NCBI GenBank assembly: GCA_023242925.1
Contig: CP096134.1
Coordinates: forward strand, 620,001-684,000
Origin: Hyphomonadaceae bacterium JAD_PAG50586_4
Lineage (GTDB): Bacteria > Pseudomonadota > Alphaproteobacteria > Caulobacterales > Aquidulcibacteraceae
Direction: 5' to 3'
Length of the DNA stretch: 64,000 nt
The position numbers were made by a program, and so were the translations under genes. Below the pieces are notes generated by a model. The model made no database searches, was not told the DNA's origin, and saw nothing but the letters and a program-made list of their open reading frames with translations. Numbering within the stretch: position 1 is the first letter of the stretch; every line of letters starts with the position of its first letter. This document shows positions 53,354-62,630 of the stretch, in pieces.

Positions 53354-53911
53354 GTGGCTGACGCCAAGACCATCGAGGCGCACGGGGACGATAGTACCCG
53401 TCGCGATTTTATTTTCATCGCGGCTGGCTCGGTCGCCGCCGTTGGCGTTGGCGCCACGGTGTGGCCGTTCATCGACCAAATGAACCCGGCCGCCGATACG
53501 CGCGCGCTGTCGACCACCGAGGTTGATCTCAGCGCCGTCGAACTTGGCCAGCAGATCAAGGTGATGTGGCAGGGCAAGCCGGTGTTCGTGCGTCACCGCA
53601 CCGGCGAAGAAATCTCCGCCGCGCAGCGCGATGATTTCGCCAATCTGAAAGATCCGCAGAGCGACGCTGATCGTCTGCTCCAGGAAGACGGTCAGCCTGG
53701 CCGCCCAGAATGGATGATCTTGCAAGCCAGCTGCACGCACTTGGGTTGCGTCCCGACTTTCGTCGACGGCTCGCAATATGGCGGCTGGTTCTGCCCGTGC
53801 CACGGCTCTGACTACGACACGTCCGGCCGTATTCGCCGTGGCCCCGCGCCGCGCAATCTTGACGTTGCGCCGTATCTCTTCACCGGCCCAACCGCCATCC
53901 GTATCGGCTAA
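53354..53911 (+). CDS. petA: ubiquinol-cytochrome c reductase Rieske subunit
   Basis: A 185-residue protein with a twin-arginine-like N-terminal anchor ([20 protein letters not shown]) and the two [2Fe-2S] boxes [10 protein letters not shown] and [13 protein letters not shown]. It moves electrons from quinol to cytochrome c1. First gene of the petABC operon. The TTG/GTG area upstream is open, but the GTG at 53354 ([11 protein letters not shown]) gives the usual length. Confidence 0.95.
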   Translation: MADAKTIEAHGDDSTRRDFIFIAAGSVAAVGVGATVWPFIDQMNPAADTRALSTTEVDLSAVELGQQIKVMWQGKPVFVRHRTGEEISAAQRDDFANLKDPQSDADRLLQEDGQPGRPEWMILQASCTHLGCVPTFVDGSQYGGWFCPCHGSDYDTSGRIRRGPAPRNLDVAPYLFTGPTAIRIG

Positions 53912-53925
53912 AGCGAGGAACCCAA

Positions 53926-55536
53926 GTGAGCGGACCTTCGACCTACGAGCCGAAATCAGGCTTTACCCGCTGGCTCGACAAGCGCCTGCCGATCATCCGG
54001 CTGGGCTATGACAGCTTCGTCGCTTATCCGACGCCGCGGAATTTGAACTATTGGTGGACGTTCGGCGCGATGCTGTCGATGTGCCTCGTGGTTCAGATCG
54101 TCACCGGCGTCGTGCTGGCGATGCATTACGTGCCGCACATTGATATGGCGTTCGCCTCGGTGCAGCGCCTTGAGCGCGACGTGCCGTATGGCTGGCTGAT
54201 CCAGAACATTCACGCGGTTGGTGCGTCGATGTTCTTCCTCGCCGTTTATATTCATATGTTCCGCGGCCTCTATTACGGGTCCTACAAGGCCCCGCGCGAA
54301 TTGCTCTGGATCCTGGGCTGCGTGATCTATGTGCTCATGGTCGCCACGGGCTTCCTCGGCTACACGCTGCCGTGGGGTCAGATGTCTTTCTGGGGCGCCA
54401 CCGTCATCACCAACCTCTTGGGCGCACTGCCGATCGTTGGCGAAAGCATCAAGAATTGGCTCTCGGGCGGCTTCTCGATCGACCAGCCGACGATCAACCG
54501 CTTCTTCTCGCTGCACTACCTTCTGCCGTTCGTGATCGCCGGCGTTGTGGCGCTGCACGTGTGGGCGCTGCACGAAGCTGGCCAAGGCAACCCAACCGGC
54601 GTCGATGTCCGCAAGGCGTCCGATATTCCAGCGGGCGAGCCGGGCGACACCGTTCCGTTCACGCCGCACGCCACGATGAAGGACCTCTTCGCAGCGGTTC
54701 TGTTCGTGATTTTATTCGCGACTTTTGTGTTCTTCATGCCGGACGCGCTCGGCCACGCCGACAATTTCATCCCGGCCAATCCGCTGCAAACGCCGCCGGA
54801 GATCGTGCCGGAATGGTATCTGCTGCCGTTCTACGCGATCCTGCGCGCCATCGATTTCAACATTGGCCCGATCGATTCAAAACTCGGCGGCGTGTTGGCG
54901 ATGTTCGCGGCAATTGGCGTGCTGTTCGTGCTGCCTTGGCTCGATACGTCTCGCATCCGCTCGATGCGTTATCGTCCGATTGCGCGTCAGTTCTTCCTGA
55001 TCTTCGTGGTCGTCTGCGTCATCCTTGGTTGGTGCGGCGGACAAAACCCGGGCAAAATCCTCGTGCCTGCGACGTTCTCGGCCACGCTTGAGTGGGTCGA
55101 GGGTGGCACGGTCACGCAAAGCCCCGTCCGCGCTGAGGGCGAGGCGCAATGGGCGCAAGCTGCAGCCGACGCGCAAGCCTCGCAAAGCGGCGCCGCAATG
55201 ACGGCGGTGACACGCACCTCGGCTACCGAAGGCACGCTGCGTGCGATCAATGGCGGAGCGGTGCAAACGCGCACAGTCACAGGCGGCACGGTTGACGAGC
55301 TTGAAGCGGCCGTCACTGAAGCGAAGGCGGCGGTCGGCCAAGCCGCGCCGTTCTTCAACGTGACGCGCAACACGCCGTTCACCTTCACGGTGACGACGCT
55401 CTCGCAGATTGCGACCTTCTATTACTTCTTCTTCTTCCTGGTGCTCTTGCCTTTGCTCGGCCTGCGTGAAACGCCCGGCCGCGTCCCTGACACGATCGCC
55501 AAGCCCGTCACCAAGCAAGCGCAGGGAGCCGCCTAA
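53926..55536 (+). CDS. petB: cytochrome b of the bc1 complex, with enlarged loop
   Basis: A 536-residue protein. Heme ligands lie in [33 protein letters not shown] and [18 protein letters not shown], and the PEWY quinol motif is in [20 protein letters not shown]. About eight spans. Alphaproteobacterial cytochrome b is about 430 residues. The excess is an Ala/Thr/Glu-rich stretch of about 100 residues between spans 7 and 8 ([20 protein letters not shown] ... [20 protein letters not shown]) in the periplasmic loop, before [20 protein letters not shown]. No stop or frame break is present, so the insertion appears real. Confidence 0.95.
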   Translation: MSGPSTYEPKSGFTRWLDKRLPIIRLGYDSFVAYPTPRNLNYWWTFGAMLSMCLVVQIVTGVVLAMHYVPHIDMAFASVQRLERDVPYGWLIQNIHAVGASMFFLAVYIHMFRGLYYGSYKAPRELLWILGCVIYVLMVATGFLGYTLPWGQMSFWGATVITNLLGALPIVGESIKNWLSGGFSIDQPTINRFFSLHYLLPFVIAGVVALHVWALHEAGQGNPTGVDVRKASDIPAGEPGDTVPFTPHATMKDLFAAVLFVILFATFVFFMPDALGHADNFIPANPLQTPPEIVPEWYLLPFYAILRAIDFNIGPIDSKLGGVLAMFAAIGVLFVLPWLDTSRIRSMRYRPIARQFFLIFVVVCVILGWCGGQNPGKILVPATFSATLEWVEGGTVTQSPVRAEGEAQWAQAAADAQASQSGAAMTAVTRTSATEGTLRAINGGAVQTRTVTGGTVDELEAAVTEAKAAVGQAAPFFNVTRNTPFTFTVTTLSQIATFYYFFFFLVLLPLLGLRETPGRVPDTIAKPVTKQAQGAA

Positions 55537-56378
55537 TGCTGCGCGCATTGACACTCGCTGCGGCCCTCACGGTCGCCTCCGTGGGCGCTGCGTTCGCCGC
55601 TGGCGACGCCGAGCATCCGCATGATCACGCGTTTAGCTTCGACAGCCCGGTCGGCTCGTACGACATGGGCGCGGTGCAGCGTGGCTATCAGGTCTATCAG
55701 CAGGTCTGCTCGACCTGCCATGCGATGGATCACCTTGCGTATCGCCATCTCGGCGAGCGCAATGGTCCTTTCGCGCTTTATATGGTGCGCAACCATGAGA
55801 CGGGCGAAGTCGAGCCGCATGTTGGCGCGCCCGCGCACGGCGGTTCATTCGTCGATGTGACTGAGAACCAATACGTTCGCGCCATTGCCGCCGGTGTCAC
55901 GATCAACGCCGTCGATCCCAATACCGGCCAACTCACCGATCGTCCGGGGCGCATTTCGGATCGCTTCCGCCGTCCGTTCCCGAACGAGATCGCGGCGCGC
56001 GCTTCGAATGGCGGCGCTTATCCGGTTGACCTCTCGGTGATCACGTCGGCCCGTCACGGCGGCGCCGACTACATCTACGCTCTGCTGACCGGTTACACTG
56101 GCCAGTCACGCGGTACTCTCTACGAGAACCCGTATTTTCCGGGCCATTACATCGCCATGCCGCCGCCGCTCACAGAAGGTGCGGTGGCTTATTCCGATGG
56201 TTCGCCGACGACGGTCGAGCAATATGCGGCCGACGTGACGCACTTCCTGCAATGGGCGGCCGACCCTCACATGGAGCAGCGCAAGCGCACCGGCATCGTC
56301 GTGCTGGCGTTCCTGCTCGTGCTCGCGGGCCTGATGTACCTCTCGTACAAGCACGTCTGGCGCAACGAGAGCCACTAA
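55536..56378 (+). CDS. petC: cytochrome c1
   Basis: A 280-residue protein with a signal peptide ([20 protein letters not shown]), heme c box VCSTCHAMDHLAYRHL, axial Met candidate in HYIAMPPPL, and a C-terminal anchor (TGIVVLAFLLVLAGLMYLSY). Accepts electrons from Rieske and gives them to soluble cytochrome c. Start overlaps the petB stop. A terminator follows. Confidence 0.95.
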   Translation: MLRALTLAAALTVASVGAAFAAGDAEHPHDHAFSFDSPVGSYDMGAVQRGYQVYQQVCSTCHAMDHLAYRHLGERNGPFALYMVRNHETGEVEPHVGAPAHGGSFVDVTENQYVRAIAAGVTINAVDPNTGQLTDRPGRISDRFRRPFPNEIAARASNGGAYPVDLSVITSARHGGADYIYALLTGYTGQSRGTLYENPYFPGHYIAMPPPLTEGAVAYSDGSPTTVEQYAADVTHFLQWAADPHMEQRKRTGIVVLAFLLVLAGLMYLSYKHVWRNESH

Positions 56379-56400
56379 GCTCTCGACGCTCTGAGTTCCA

Positions 56401-56428
56401 AAGCGCGGGCCGAGAGGTCCGCGCTTTT
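56401..56428 (+). terminator. terminator of the petABC operon
   Basis: aagcgcgg (56401-56408) and ccgcgctt (56419-56426) form an 8-bp GC-rich stem with a 10-nt loop, followed by tttt from within the stem end. 22 bp after the petC stop. Confidence 0.7.
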
Positions 56429-56467
56429 CGTTTGCGCATCACCGCGCGCAGGCGTTTGCTCAGCGCC

Positions 56468-56962
56468 ATGAGTCAGCAAGACAAACCACAAGGTCCGATC
56501 GCGATCGATTCAATTCCGGCCGAGGATTGGAGCGAGGGCGTGCGCTATGGCGGGCGCACCCGGGTGCTCTCCAATACGCGCGAGGGCGGCCGTAAGATCG
56601 GCATCGCAATCGAAGTGCTTGAGCCGGGTAAGCAAAGTTGCCCCCACCATTTTCATATGGTGGAAGAGGAGCACATCATTGCACTCGAAGGCGAAGCCAC
56701 GCTGCGGCTGGGCGACGGGCGTCACCCCATCAAGGCTGGCGATTACGTGTGCTTTCCAGCGGCGCAACGCGCAGGCCATTGCATCGTCAACGACAGCGAT
56801 GCGCCGTTCAAATTCATGATCGTCGGCGATCGCGCGGCGAACGAAACCTGCGTCTATCCCGACAGCGGCAAGATCATGATCTACAATCTCGGCCGCCTCA
56901 TCCTCCCAGAAGGCGAGAGCCTGGATTACTGGAAGGATGAGAAGGCGGACGAGCCCTTGTGA
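56468..56962 (+). CDS. cupin-domain protein
   Basis: A 164-residue single-cupin protein: LEPGKQSCPHHFHMVEEEHI (motif 1 His-x-His and Glu) and PIKAGDYVCFPAAQRAGHCI (motif 2). Typical of the sugar/transcription-linked cupins with VYPDSGKIMIYNLGR near the C terminus. It likely binds a metal; the substrate is unknown. ATG at 56468. It stands alone, convergent to the SleB-like gene. Confidence 0.85.
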   Translation: MSQQDKPQGPIAIDSIPAEDWSEGVRYGGRTRVLSNTREGGRKIGIAIEVLEPGKQSCPHHFHMVEEEHIIALEGEATLRLGDGRHPIKAGDYVCFPAAQRAGHCIVNDSDAPFKFMIVGDRAANETCVYPDSGKIMIYNLGRLILPEGESLDYWKDEKADEPL

Positions 56963-57913
56963 TCAAGGCGCGGTGGCGATGGCTGTTTGCGGCGTCGCGC
57001 TTACTTGTGTACTCAGCTGAAGCGCTGCACCGTTCACAGTCGGTGTCGCGGCGGCATTGACATCGACAGGCGTCGTTTCGCTCGGCAGTTCTTGGCCAGC
57101 CGCTTCGGCCTCCGCATACTGGATCACGCCGTTGACACGACCAGCGCGTGGGCCACGTCGCTCGACGGCGGGAGCCGCGGTTTCGATGCCCGCTTGCCGG
57201 CCGAACAATTGCGCAATGCTGATCGTGCGCGGCGTCGGCCGACGGCCCGGGTCGGGCACATCCGCGTAGAAGATGTGCGCGCCTATGGTCTGGCGACCGA
57301 CGCCGTGCGGCGCCCAACGCGGTCGCACCGCGCGCGTGTGATAGAAGAGCGCGCCGCCGGTGGGATCGACGGATTGGCCGGCGAGCACTTCGCGCGCGAT
57401 GCGCTCGGCGGCGTCCCATTGGCCGTCGCTCGCATAGCGCGCGGGATCGCGCACCAGATTGAGCACGAGGCGGCGGTTTGGATCGCCGCGGTTCCATACT
57501 GAAAATTGCTTGGGCGAGAGAATGACGGTGGTCAGGTCTTCGCCGAAGCGATCGCCGATGCGATTGACCATCACGTGCGCCACCGCGCGCATGCCGTCTT
57601 CGCCTTCGCTGCGCGCTTCACCCCAAGCTGTCGCCGCAAGCAAGCGCACTTCGTTTTCATCGAGCACGATCGGCGCTGCCTGCGTCGCTGTACCCGAAGA
57701 GGGTTCCTCTGGAACGAAGCCGACGATCTGACGTTCGCCACTCACCACAGCGGCGAGTGCATCCGGATAGAGCGCGAAATTCATCGCCGCGGCGACGACC
57801 AACACGCTCGCGAGGCTCGCGGCGTGCATGCAATGCTTGATCGAAGCGCGTTCACCGCGCTTGCCTGATTTTCTCTTGCTCGGACGTGAAAGTCCGATCC
57901 AGCGAGCGGCCAT
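56963..57913 (-). CDS. cell-wall hydrolase, SleB family
   Basis: A 316-residue protein with an N-terminal cytoplasmic stretch, a single span (HAASLASVLVVAAAMNFALY) and an SleB/hydrolase_2 domain: NEVRLLAATAWGEARSEGED (catalytic Glu), GMRAVAHVMVNRIGDRFGED, SPKQFSVWNRGDPN and GGALFYHTRAVRPRWAPHGV. These are lytic transglycosylases acting on peptidoglycan. The Pro/Thr-rich C terminus (SETTPVDVNAAATPTV) is probably disordered. The ATG at 57913 is preferred; a further 30 codons upstream are open. Confidence 0.86.
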   Translation of the reverse strand: MAARWIGLSRPSKRKSGKRGERASIKHCMHAASLASVLVVAAAMNFALYPDALAAVVSGERQIVGFVPEEPSSGTATQAAPIVLDENEVRLLAATAWGEARSEGEDGMRAVAHVMVNRIGDRFGEDLTTVILSPKQFSVWNRGDPNRRLVLNLVRDPARYASDGQWDAAERIAREVLAGQSVDPTGGALFYHTRAVRPRWAPHGVGRQTIGAHIFYADVPDPGRRPTPRTISIAQLFGRQAGIETAAPAVERRGPRAGRVNGVIQYAEAEAAGQELPSETTPVDVNAAATPTVNGAALQLSTQVSATPQTAIATAP

Positions 57914-58161
57914 CTTGGTCTCTCTACTTCGCGGGCGCGATCCGCGCCGGGCGTCATGCAAAAACAAAAGTGGTCGCATCCACACCGCATCGTGCGCGGA
58001 CACGAGCGGCGTTTCTACTTTTCCACAGGGCGAAAATGCGACGCGCAGGGGGCGAACTGCAGTGCAGAAGCCCTGGTTTTCCTTGCTTTTTGTCAGGTAA
58101 GACGCCGGGCATAGTCTGACACGCGAAGTTCCGCCAAGTTCCTATCGCTTAGGGAATAGGC

Positions 58162-59604
58162 ATGACCCAAACACGCTCAATCGACGTCGCCGCGGGCGGA
58201 TACATCCGCCACCGCTTCGTGCGCGCCTTGAACGCATCGTTCGTGGTGTTGATCATCTTCGCGTTCATCGCCCTTGTTGTGGGGGCGACGGTGTACGCAA
58301 CGAGTGCAGGCCAGTGGGAGCAGGTGATCGGCGCGCCGCTTGGCGCGCTATTGGTGTTCGTACTGTTCGTCGTGCCCACAGTGGTCGTCATCGGCGTTGT
58401 CACCGCCATCGTCGACGGCGTGCATCGTCGAGTCGTTGGGCTCGTGCTGTTTGCCGGCGGACTTACACTCATGGCGCTGCTATGCATGGCGCTGCTTGGC
58501 TTTGCTTTACCGTTGTTTGGCGTCGCCGCGAGCGAAAGCACGACCGAGATTGGCGCGTGGGGGACTGCAGCCTTTGCGCTGTTCGGCGCAATCATCTCAT
58601 ACCAATTGATGCGCCACGGTTGGTGGCAGGCGACGGCGCGCGACGACGATTATCGCGCCACCCGTGGCTGGCGACCGCCGCCATGGCGCTTCATTACCGG
58701 CTTTCGCCGCCATCTCGGCCTGCCGAGCTTTCTTGCCTACGTTGGCAAGAAGCGGCTTGGCGTGAGCTTGCTCTATTTTTGCGTGGCCGTCCTCAATCTC
58801 GGCCTCGCCGTGCTTTTGATCATGCCCATCATGCTGACGGGCGCAGAGGATCAAGCGACGCAGCAAAACATGATAATCATGGGCGCGACGCTCGGCGGGC
58901 TGCTGGTGCTCAATCTGATCGGCGCCGGCGCGTTGCTCTCACGCTTGGCGGACAATCGCGCGACGCGGCTCTATCAGAATGTTCGCGAATGGGATGCGCG
59001 AGCGCCGATCATCTTCCTTCGTGCATTCGATCAGGACGACGCGCGCCTTAGAGCGCGTAGCGGCGATGCGTTCGCGCGTTGGCCGGCCGGTGTTGGCCAG
59101 CCGCGTACGCTCGATGAAATTCTGCTTGAGCACGGCTCGCCTTACGGCCCCGTCATCGCCATCGGCGATCCGCGTGATCCGACGCCGCCTTTGGGTGCGG
59201 CGCGCGTGTTTGTGCAGGGCGAAGGTGAGGAATGGCAGGGCGTTGTGCGCGGGCTCGCCGGCGCCTCGAAGGCCGTAATCATGTGCCCCAATCATGGTGA
59301 GGGCGTGCAATGGGAGCTCGATCTGATCGCGCAAGCGGGCGGGCGCCTGCAAGTGATCTTCCTCGCCAGCCCCGAGCTGGATCGCGAAGCCACGCTCGCA
59401 TTGTTCAAGCGCCTCGTGCCGAACATGCCGGAGATCGACGCGAAACAGCATCCAATCGCCGCGTATGAAATCGGCGGCGAATGGCGTGTGCTTACGGCCA
59501 AACAGCTCAGCGTCGATAGCTACACCGCTGCGCTCAATACAGCGCTGCAGGCGTTGTTTGGCTTGAAGGGCGAAGCTGTGAAGCGACCGAAGAAAGCTGC
59601 TTAG
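58162..59604 (+). CDS. membrane protein with TIR/LOG-like C-terminal domain
   Basis: A 480-residue protein. Six or more hydrophobic spans occupy residues 25-270 (FVVLIIFAFIALVVGATVYA, GALLVFVLFVVPTVVVIGVV, SLLYFCVAVLNLGLAVLLIM). The soluble C-terminal 200 residues have APIIFLRAFDQDDARLRARS, RTLDEILLEHGSPYGPVIAI, GDPRDPTPPLGAARVFV, WQGVVRGLAGASKAVIMCPN and VQWELDLIAQAGGRLQVIFL. The block P-I-F-L-R-x-F ... GPVIAIG ... GAAR ... W-x-x-V ... WEL recurs in unnamed membrane proteins of many bacteria and has a Rossmann-like rhythm recalling TIR and LOG folds. No function is established; nucleotide sensing is a guess. Confidence 0.65.
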   Translation: MTQTRSIDVAAGGYIRHRFVRALNASFVVLIIFAFIALVVGATVYATSAGQWEQVIGAPLGALLVFVLFVVPTVVVIGVVTAIVDGVHRRVVGLVLFAGGLTLMALLCMALLGFALPLFGVAASESTTEIGAWGTAAFALFGAIISYQLMRHGWWQATARDDDYRATRGWRPPPWRFITGFRRHLGLPSFLAYVGKKRLGVSLLYFCVAVLNLGLAVLLIMPIMLTGAEDQATQQNMIIMGATLGGLLVLNLIGAGALLSRLADNRATRLYQNVREWDARAPIIFLRAFDQDDARLRARSGDAFARWPAGVGQPRTLDEILLEHGSPYGPVIAIGDPRDPTPPLGAARVFVQGEGEEWQGVVRGLAGASKAVIMCPNHGEGVQWELDLIAQAGGRLQVIFLASPELDREATLALFKRLVPNMPEIDAKQHPIAAYEIGGEWRVLTAKQLSVDSYTAALNTALQALFGLKGEAVKRPKKAA

Positions 59605-60470
59605 GAGCCTAACACTACGGTGCGTTGGTTTAGCGGCTGTACGTGGCGCGAGCTAGAGCCGAGCGCCTCACGCAGCGCCGCGATCTGCGCGGCCGACGCT
59701 TGGATCGGCGTGCGCAGCACATTCCAGCGTACGCCTTCGCTGCACGGCGGCGTCGTCAGCGAGCCGGCGTAAGCGAAGTAAGAGCGATCCGGCGGCAGGA
59801 GTGCTGCGAGATCGGCGGTGATCTGCGTGGCCATCTCTTCGCCCTGGCCGTTCGGGATCGACGCGAGCAGCGCGCCCAAAGCTTGGTTCTCTAAGCCTTC
59901 CTCGATGAACACGCCGACGACCGCGAGTTGGCCTTGGCTGTTGCGATGCACGAAGTGCAGCTCAGCCGGATAAGCGCGGCGATCGAGCGTGTGCTCGGCC
60001 GGCGAATGAAAATGGAATTGCGCAAAGCCGTACGCTTGCTGACCAATCATCAAAGTCGCGGCGCTTTGCGCCGGATTGAATTGCAGCGTGTGGCCGTTGT
60101 TTACGAAATTGCCGTTGGCCGCGAGATAGTGCGTCGCGAGGTCGGGCATCTCGACCATCGGGGCCGCGCTCGAAAGATTGACTGGCGATTGCTCTTGGCC
60201 CTGGCCGCACGCGCCGGCGACCTGCGCCCAGGCGGCCTGGTGCATGTAATCCCAATGGTTCGCGTCGCCGCCAGCGGCCGCGCCGTGTGGGGCGGCAGGG
60301 GCATGCTCAGCGCCATGCGCTTCGGCCGGGCCAAGCGTTGGGCCGTGGCCGCCAGCCGCTTCAGCGTGCTCGCCGCCATGCTCGGCGGTTTCGCCGTGCT
60401 CAGCCGAACCACCGCCGCAGGCGGCCAAAATCAAGGCGAACGCTGACGCCGCCGCACCTTTGATGCGCAT
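59601..60470 (-). CDS. alpha-type carbonic anhydrase lipoprotein
   Basis: A 289-residue protein with a lipoprotein signal (MRIKGAAASAFALILAACGG) and a His/Glu/Ala-rich linker (AEHGETAEHGGEHAEAAGGH ... PAEAHGAEHAPAAPHG). The alpha-CA domain has QEQSPVNLSS, FAQFHFHSPAEHTLDRRAYP and AELHFVHRN with the three zinc His, then SLTTPPCSEGVRWNVLRTPI. Hydrates CO2 in the periplasm. The linker could carry metal. Overlaps the convergent gene's stop by 4 nt. Confidence 0.93.
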   Translation of the reverse strand: MRIKGAAASAFALILAACGGGSAEHGETAEHGGEHAEAAGGHGPTLGPAEAHGAEHAPAAPHGAAAGGDANHWDYMHQAAWAQVAGACGQGQEQSPVNLSSAAPMVEMPDLATHYLAANGNFVNNGHTLQFNPAQSAATLMIGQQAYGFAQFHFHSPAEHTLDRRAYPAELHFVHRNSQGQLAVVGVFIEEGLENQALGALLASIPNGQGEEMATQITADLAALLPPDRSYFAYAGSLTTPPCSEGVRWNVLRTPIQASAAQIAALREALGSSSRHVQPLNQRTVVLGS

Positions 60471-60585
60471 AAGGACCAAGTCTCCACCAAACCCCAACCG
60501 CACGCCCGTTTTGACGGGTCTTTGCGGACAAGAATGGAGAATACGGTAACTGCACTTAAAGCCAGGTTACGGGCGCTGCAACGAA

Positions 60586-60609
60586 AACGCCGGCCCGAAG
60601 GCCGGCGTT
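60586..60609 (-). terminator. terminator downstream of the ClpP-like gene
   Basis: aacgccggcc-cgaa-ggccggcgtt is a perfect 10-bp stem, UUCG-looped on the minus strand and followed by ttcg. It is probably the ClpP gene terminator, though the T run is short. Confidence 0.7.
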
Positions 60610-60637
60610 AAGTGCTCACAAACCGTATTGGCGCGCC

Positions 60638-61243
60638 TTACCGAATCTCGGCTTGGCTCCGGACGATCTTGCCGACCAGGCCGTAGGCTTTCGCTTCTTC
60701 GGCTTGCATCCAATAATCGCGGTCAACGTCGCGCTTGATCTTGTCGAGCGGCTGGCCGGTGGCGTTTGCGAAGATGTTGTTCAGACGCTCACGCATGCGC
60801 AGAATTTCGCGGGCCTGAATTTCAACATCCGAGGCCATGCCGCCGACGCCGCCGCGCGGTTCGTGCAGCAGGAAGCGCGTGTTCGGCAGGCAATAGCGGT
60901 TCTCGCGCTCGGCCGCAGCGTAGATGAGCGCACCGGCCGAGGCGACCCAGCCGGTGCCCAGCATGCGCACCGGCGCGTTGATGAACTTGATGACGTCATG
61001 GATCATGTCGCCGCTTTCGACGTGGCCGCCGGGCGAGGAAATCACGAACGTGATCGGCTCGGCGTTCTCGGCCGCCAGCGCGAACAGGCGCTCGGTGACG
61101 CGGCGCGCCTGCATATCGTTGACTTCACCCGTCAGCATGACGACGCGGGCCTGGAACAGCGCCTTCTCGATCACGTCGGGGGCGTTGCGCGCCTCTGGGC
61201 TGGCCTTTTCGTCGTCGTCGAGGCGGGTGGGGTAGTAGGTCAT
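60638..61243 (-). CDS. ClpP-like serine protease subunit (paralogue)
   Basis: A 201-residue protein of the ClpP family: ARVVMLTGEVNDMQARRVTE, ITFVISSPGGHVESGDMIHD, GWVASAGALIYAA (nucleophile Ser), CLPNTRFLLHEPRG (His) and RDVDRDYWMQAEEAKAYGLV (Asp region). Differs from the main ClpP (GxAASMGAxLL) by ASAGALI. Many alphaproteobacteria carry such a second ClpP with no ClpX neighbour. The ATG at 61243 gives MTYYPTRLDDDEK. Its exact role is not known. Confidence 0.85.
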   Translation of the reverse strand: MTYYPTRLDDDEKASPEARNAPDVIEKALFQARVVMLTGEVNDMQARRVTERLFALAAENAEPITFVISSPGGHVESGDMIHDVIKFINAPVRMLGTGWVASAGALIYAAAERENRYCLPNTRFLLHEPRGGVGGMASDVEIQAREILRMRERLNNIFANATGQPLDKIKRDVDRDYWMQAEEAKAYGLVGKIVRSQAEIR

Positions 61244-61411
61244 GGGGGCTCCAAGCGGCCGGAATATGAAGCCCATCAGGTAGGCGGGTTCGGGGCGATT
61301 TCCTAGCCCTGTACGGTTACCGCAGGCGCCATCGGCGCCGGAACGATTGTTCACCACGCTTTGAGTGGCGCCAACGCGCCCGTAAGGTGTTGGCGAACAT
61401 TGGAGAACCGA

Positions 61412-61822
61412 ATGCGGTCCTGGATCGTCGCTATTGCTCTGTCGCTGGGCGCCACACCGGCCCTAGCGCAAACCACGCCCGCGCCGGCGCCTCTGCCGGA
61501 AGGCGCGATCGCCATCGCTGCCGACCAGAGCGGGCAAACGATCGAAGCAGCGGTAGGCGGCTCGATCGCCATCCAATTGCGTAGCCAGCCGTCGATCGGC
61601 TCAAATTGGTTTTTGGCCTCTAAGCCAGATTTCCTCGCTGACCCGACGCAAGTTTCCGCGCCGACCGTCGTTTCCACAGGGGCGCCGATTGTGGGTGGGC
61701 AGCGCTGGCAAGCGTTTGTGTTTGGCGTGACCGAGGCGGGCTCAGGCGAGGTGATCTTGGAGCGGCGTGATCGCACGCGCGCGGTGCTGGAAACCTTCAC
61801 GGTCAGTATCGTCGCGCAATAG
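61412..61822 (+). CDS. chagasin-like (I42) cysteine protease inhibitor
   Basis: A 136-residue exported protein (MRSWIVAIALSLGATPALAQ signal). The mature domain follows the I42 layout: GGSIAIQLRSQPSIGSNWFL (loop like N-P-T-T-G-Y/W), then GAPIVGGQRWQAFVFGVTEA and GSGEVILERRDR. Such proteins inhibit papain-like proteases in the periplasm or outside. The Trp in RWQAF matches the family's exposed aromatic. Starts in the gap after the ClpP-like gene; the TIR gene follows 10 bp later, so they may be co-transcribed. Confidence 0.8.
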   Translation: MRSWIVAIALSLGATPALAQTTPAPAPLPEGAIAIAADQSGQTIEAAVGGSIAIQLRSQPSIGSNWFLASKPDFLADPTQVSAPTVVSTGAPIVGGQRWQAFVFGVTEAGSGEVILERRDRTRAVLETFTVSIVAQ

Positions 61823-61832
61823 GGCGCGGGCC

Positions 61833-62630
61833 GTGAGCGACGTTTTCATTTCCTACAAGCGCGAAGACAAAGCGCGCGTGGAAACGCTCTACGCGTTGCT
61901 GCTCGATCTCGACGTGCCGGTCTGGTTCGACGCCGGCATCGAAGTCGGCGCCGAATGGGAGCAGCGCATCGAAGAACAGATCGCCGCCGCCCAAGCCATG
62001 ATCGTGTGCTGGACGTTCGCGGCCGTCTCTTCGCATTGGGTGACGCGCGAAGCGAAGATCGGCCTGGGGCGCGGCATCCTCGTGCCGGTGATGTTGGCGC
62101 CCTGCGCTTTGGTGGCGCCGTTCGACGCCGTGCAGGCCGCAGACCTCACGCACTGGGACGGCGCGCCGGATCATGCCGAAGTTCAGAAGGTGCTGGGCAA
62201 ACTCGAACAATTGCTCGGCAAGCGAAACCTAGCGCGCAACGCGCGCCTACGCGCGGGCGGTCAGAAGGAAGAAATGGTCGCCGTGCTGCGCTCGCTTCTC
62301 GTGGAGCGCGCGCGCTCAGGCGGGGCGCCGTTCACCTACAAAGAAGCCGAGAACGCGTTGCGCGAAGCGGCGGAAGCCGAAGATTTGCGTATCGGCGAAT
62401 TCGACCAGCATTCGCTTTGGGGCGCACTCGACGCCATCTCCGAACAAAACCGCCGCCGCCGCGAACCACCGCTTGATGTGCTCGTGGTCAGCAAAGATAC
62501 CGGCCGCCCCGGTCGCGGCTATTGGCAAAAGCACGCCTTCCTCGAAGGCAATGGCGACGCGCTGGAACAAGCATTGTTTGAGCGGCACTTGGCTCGGGTG
62601 CGCAAGAGTACTTGGTCGCAAGACGTCTAG
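61833..62630 (+). CDS. TIR-domain protein with C-terminal domain
   Basis: A 265-residue cytoplasmic protein. Residues 1-130 are a TIR domain: VSDVFISYKREDKARVETLY, VPVWFDAGIEVGAEWEQRIE, AQAMIVCWTFAAVSSHWVTR and EAKIGLGRGILVPVML; the Glu in WVTREAK occupies the NADase catalytic position of TIR enzymes. Residues 185-265 form another domain (ALDAISEQNRRRREPPLDVL, VVSKDTGRPGRGYWQKHAFL, FERHLARVRKSTW), similar in rhythm to LxxLVVxKxxxxPGxGFW segments of small uncharacterised proteins. GTG at 61833. May act in NAD-linked signalling or defence; unproven. Confidence 0.8.
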   Translation: MSDVFISYKREDKARVETLYALLLDLDVPVWFDAGIEVGAEWEQRIEEQIAAAQAMIVCWTFAAVSSHWVTREAKIGLGRGILVPVMLAPCALVAPFDAVQAADLTHWDGAPDHAEVQKVLGKLEQLLGKRNLARNARLRAGGQKEEMVAVLRSLLVERARSGGAPFTYKEAENALREAAEAEDLRIGEFDQHSLWGALDAISEQNRRRREPPLDVLVVSKDTGRPGRGYWQKHAFLEGNGDALEQALFERHLARVRKSTWSQDV

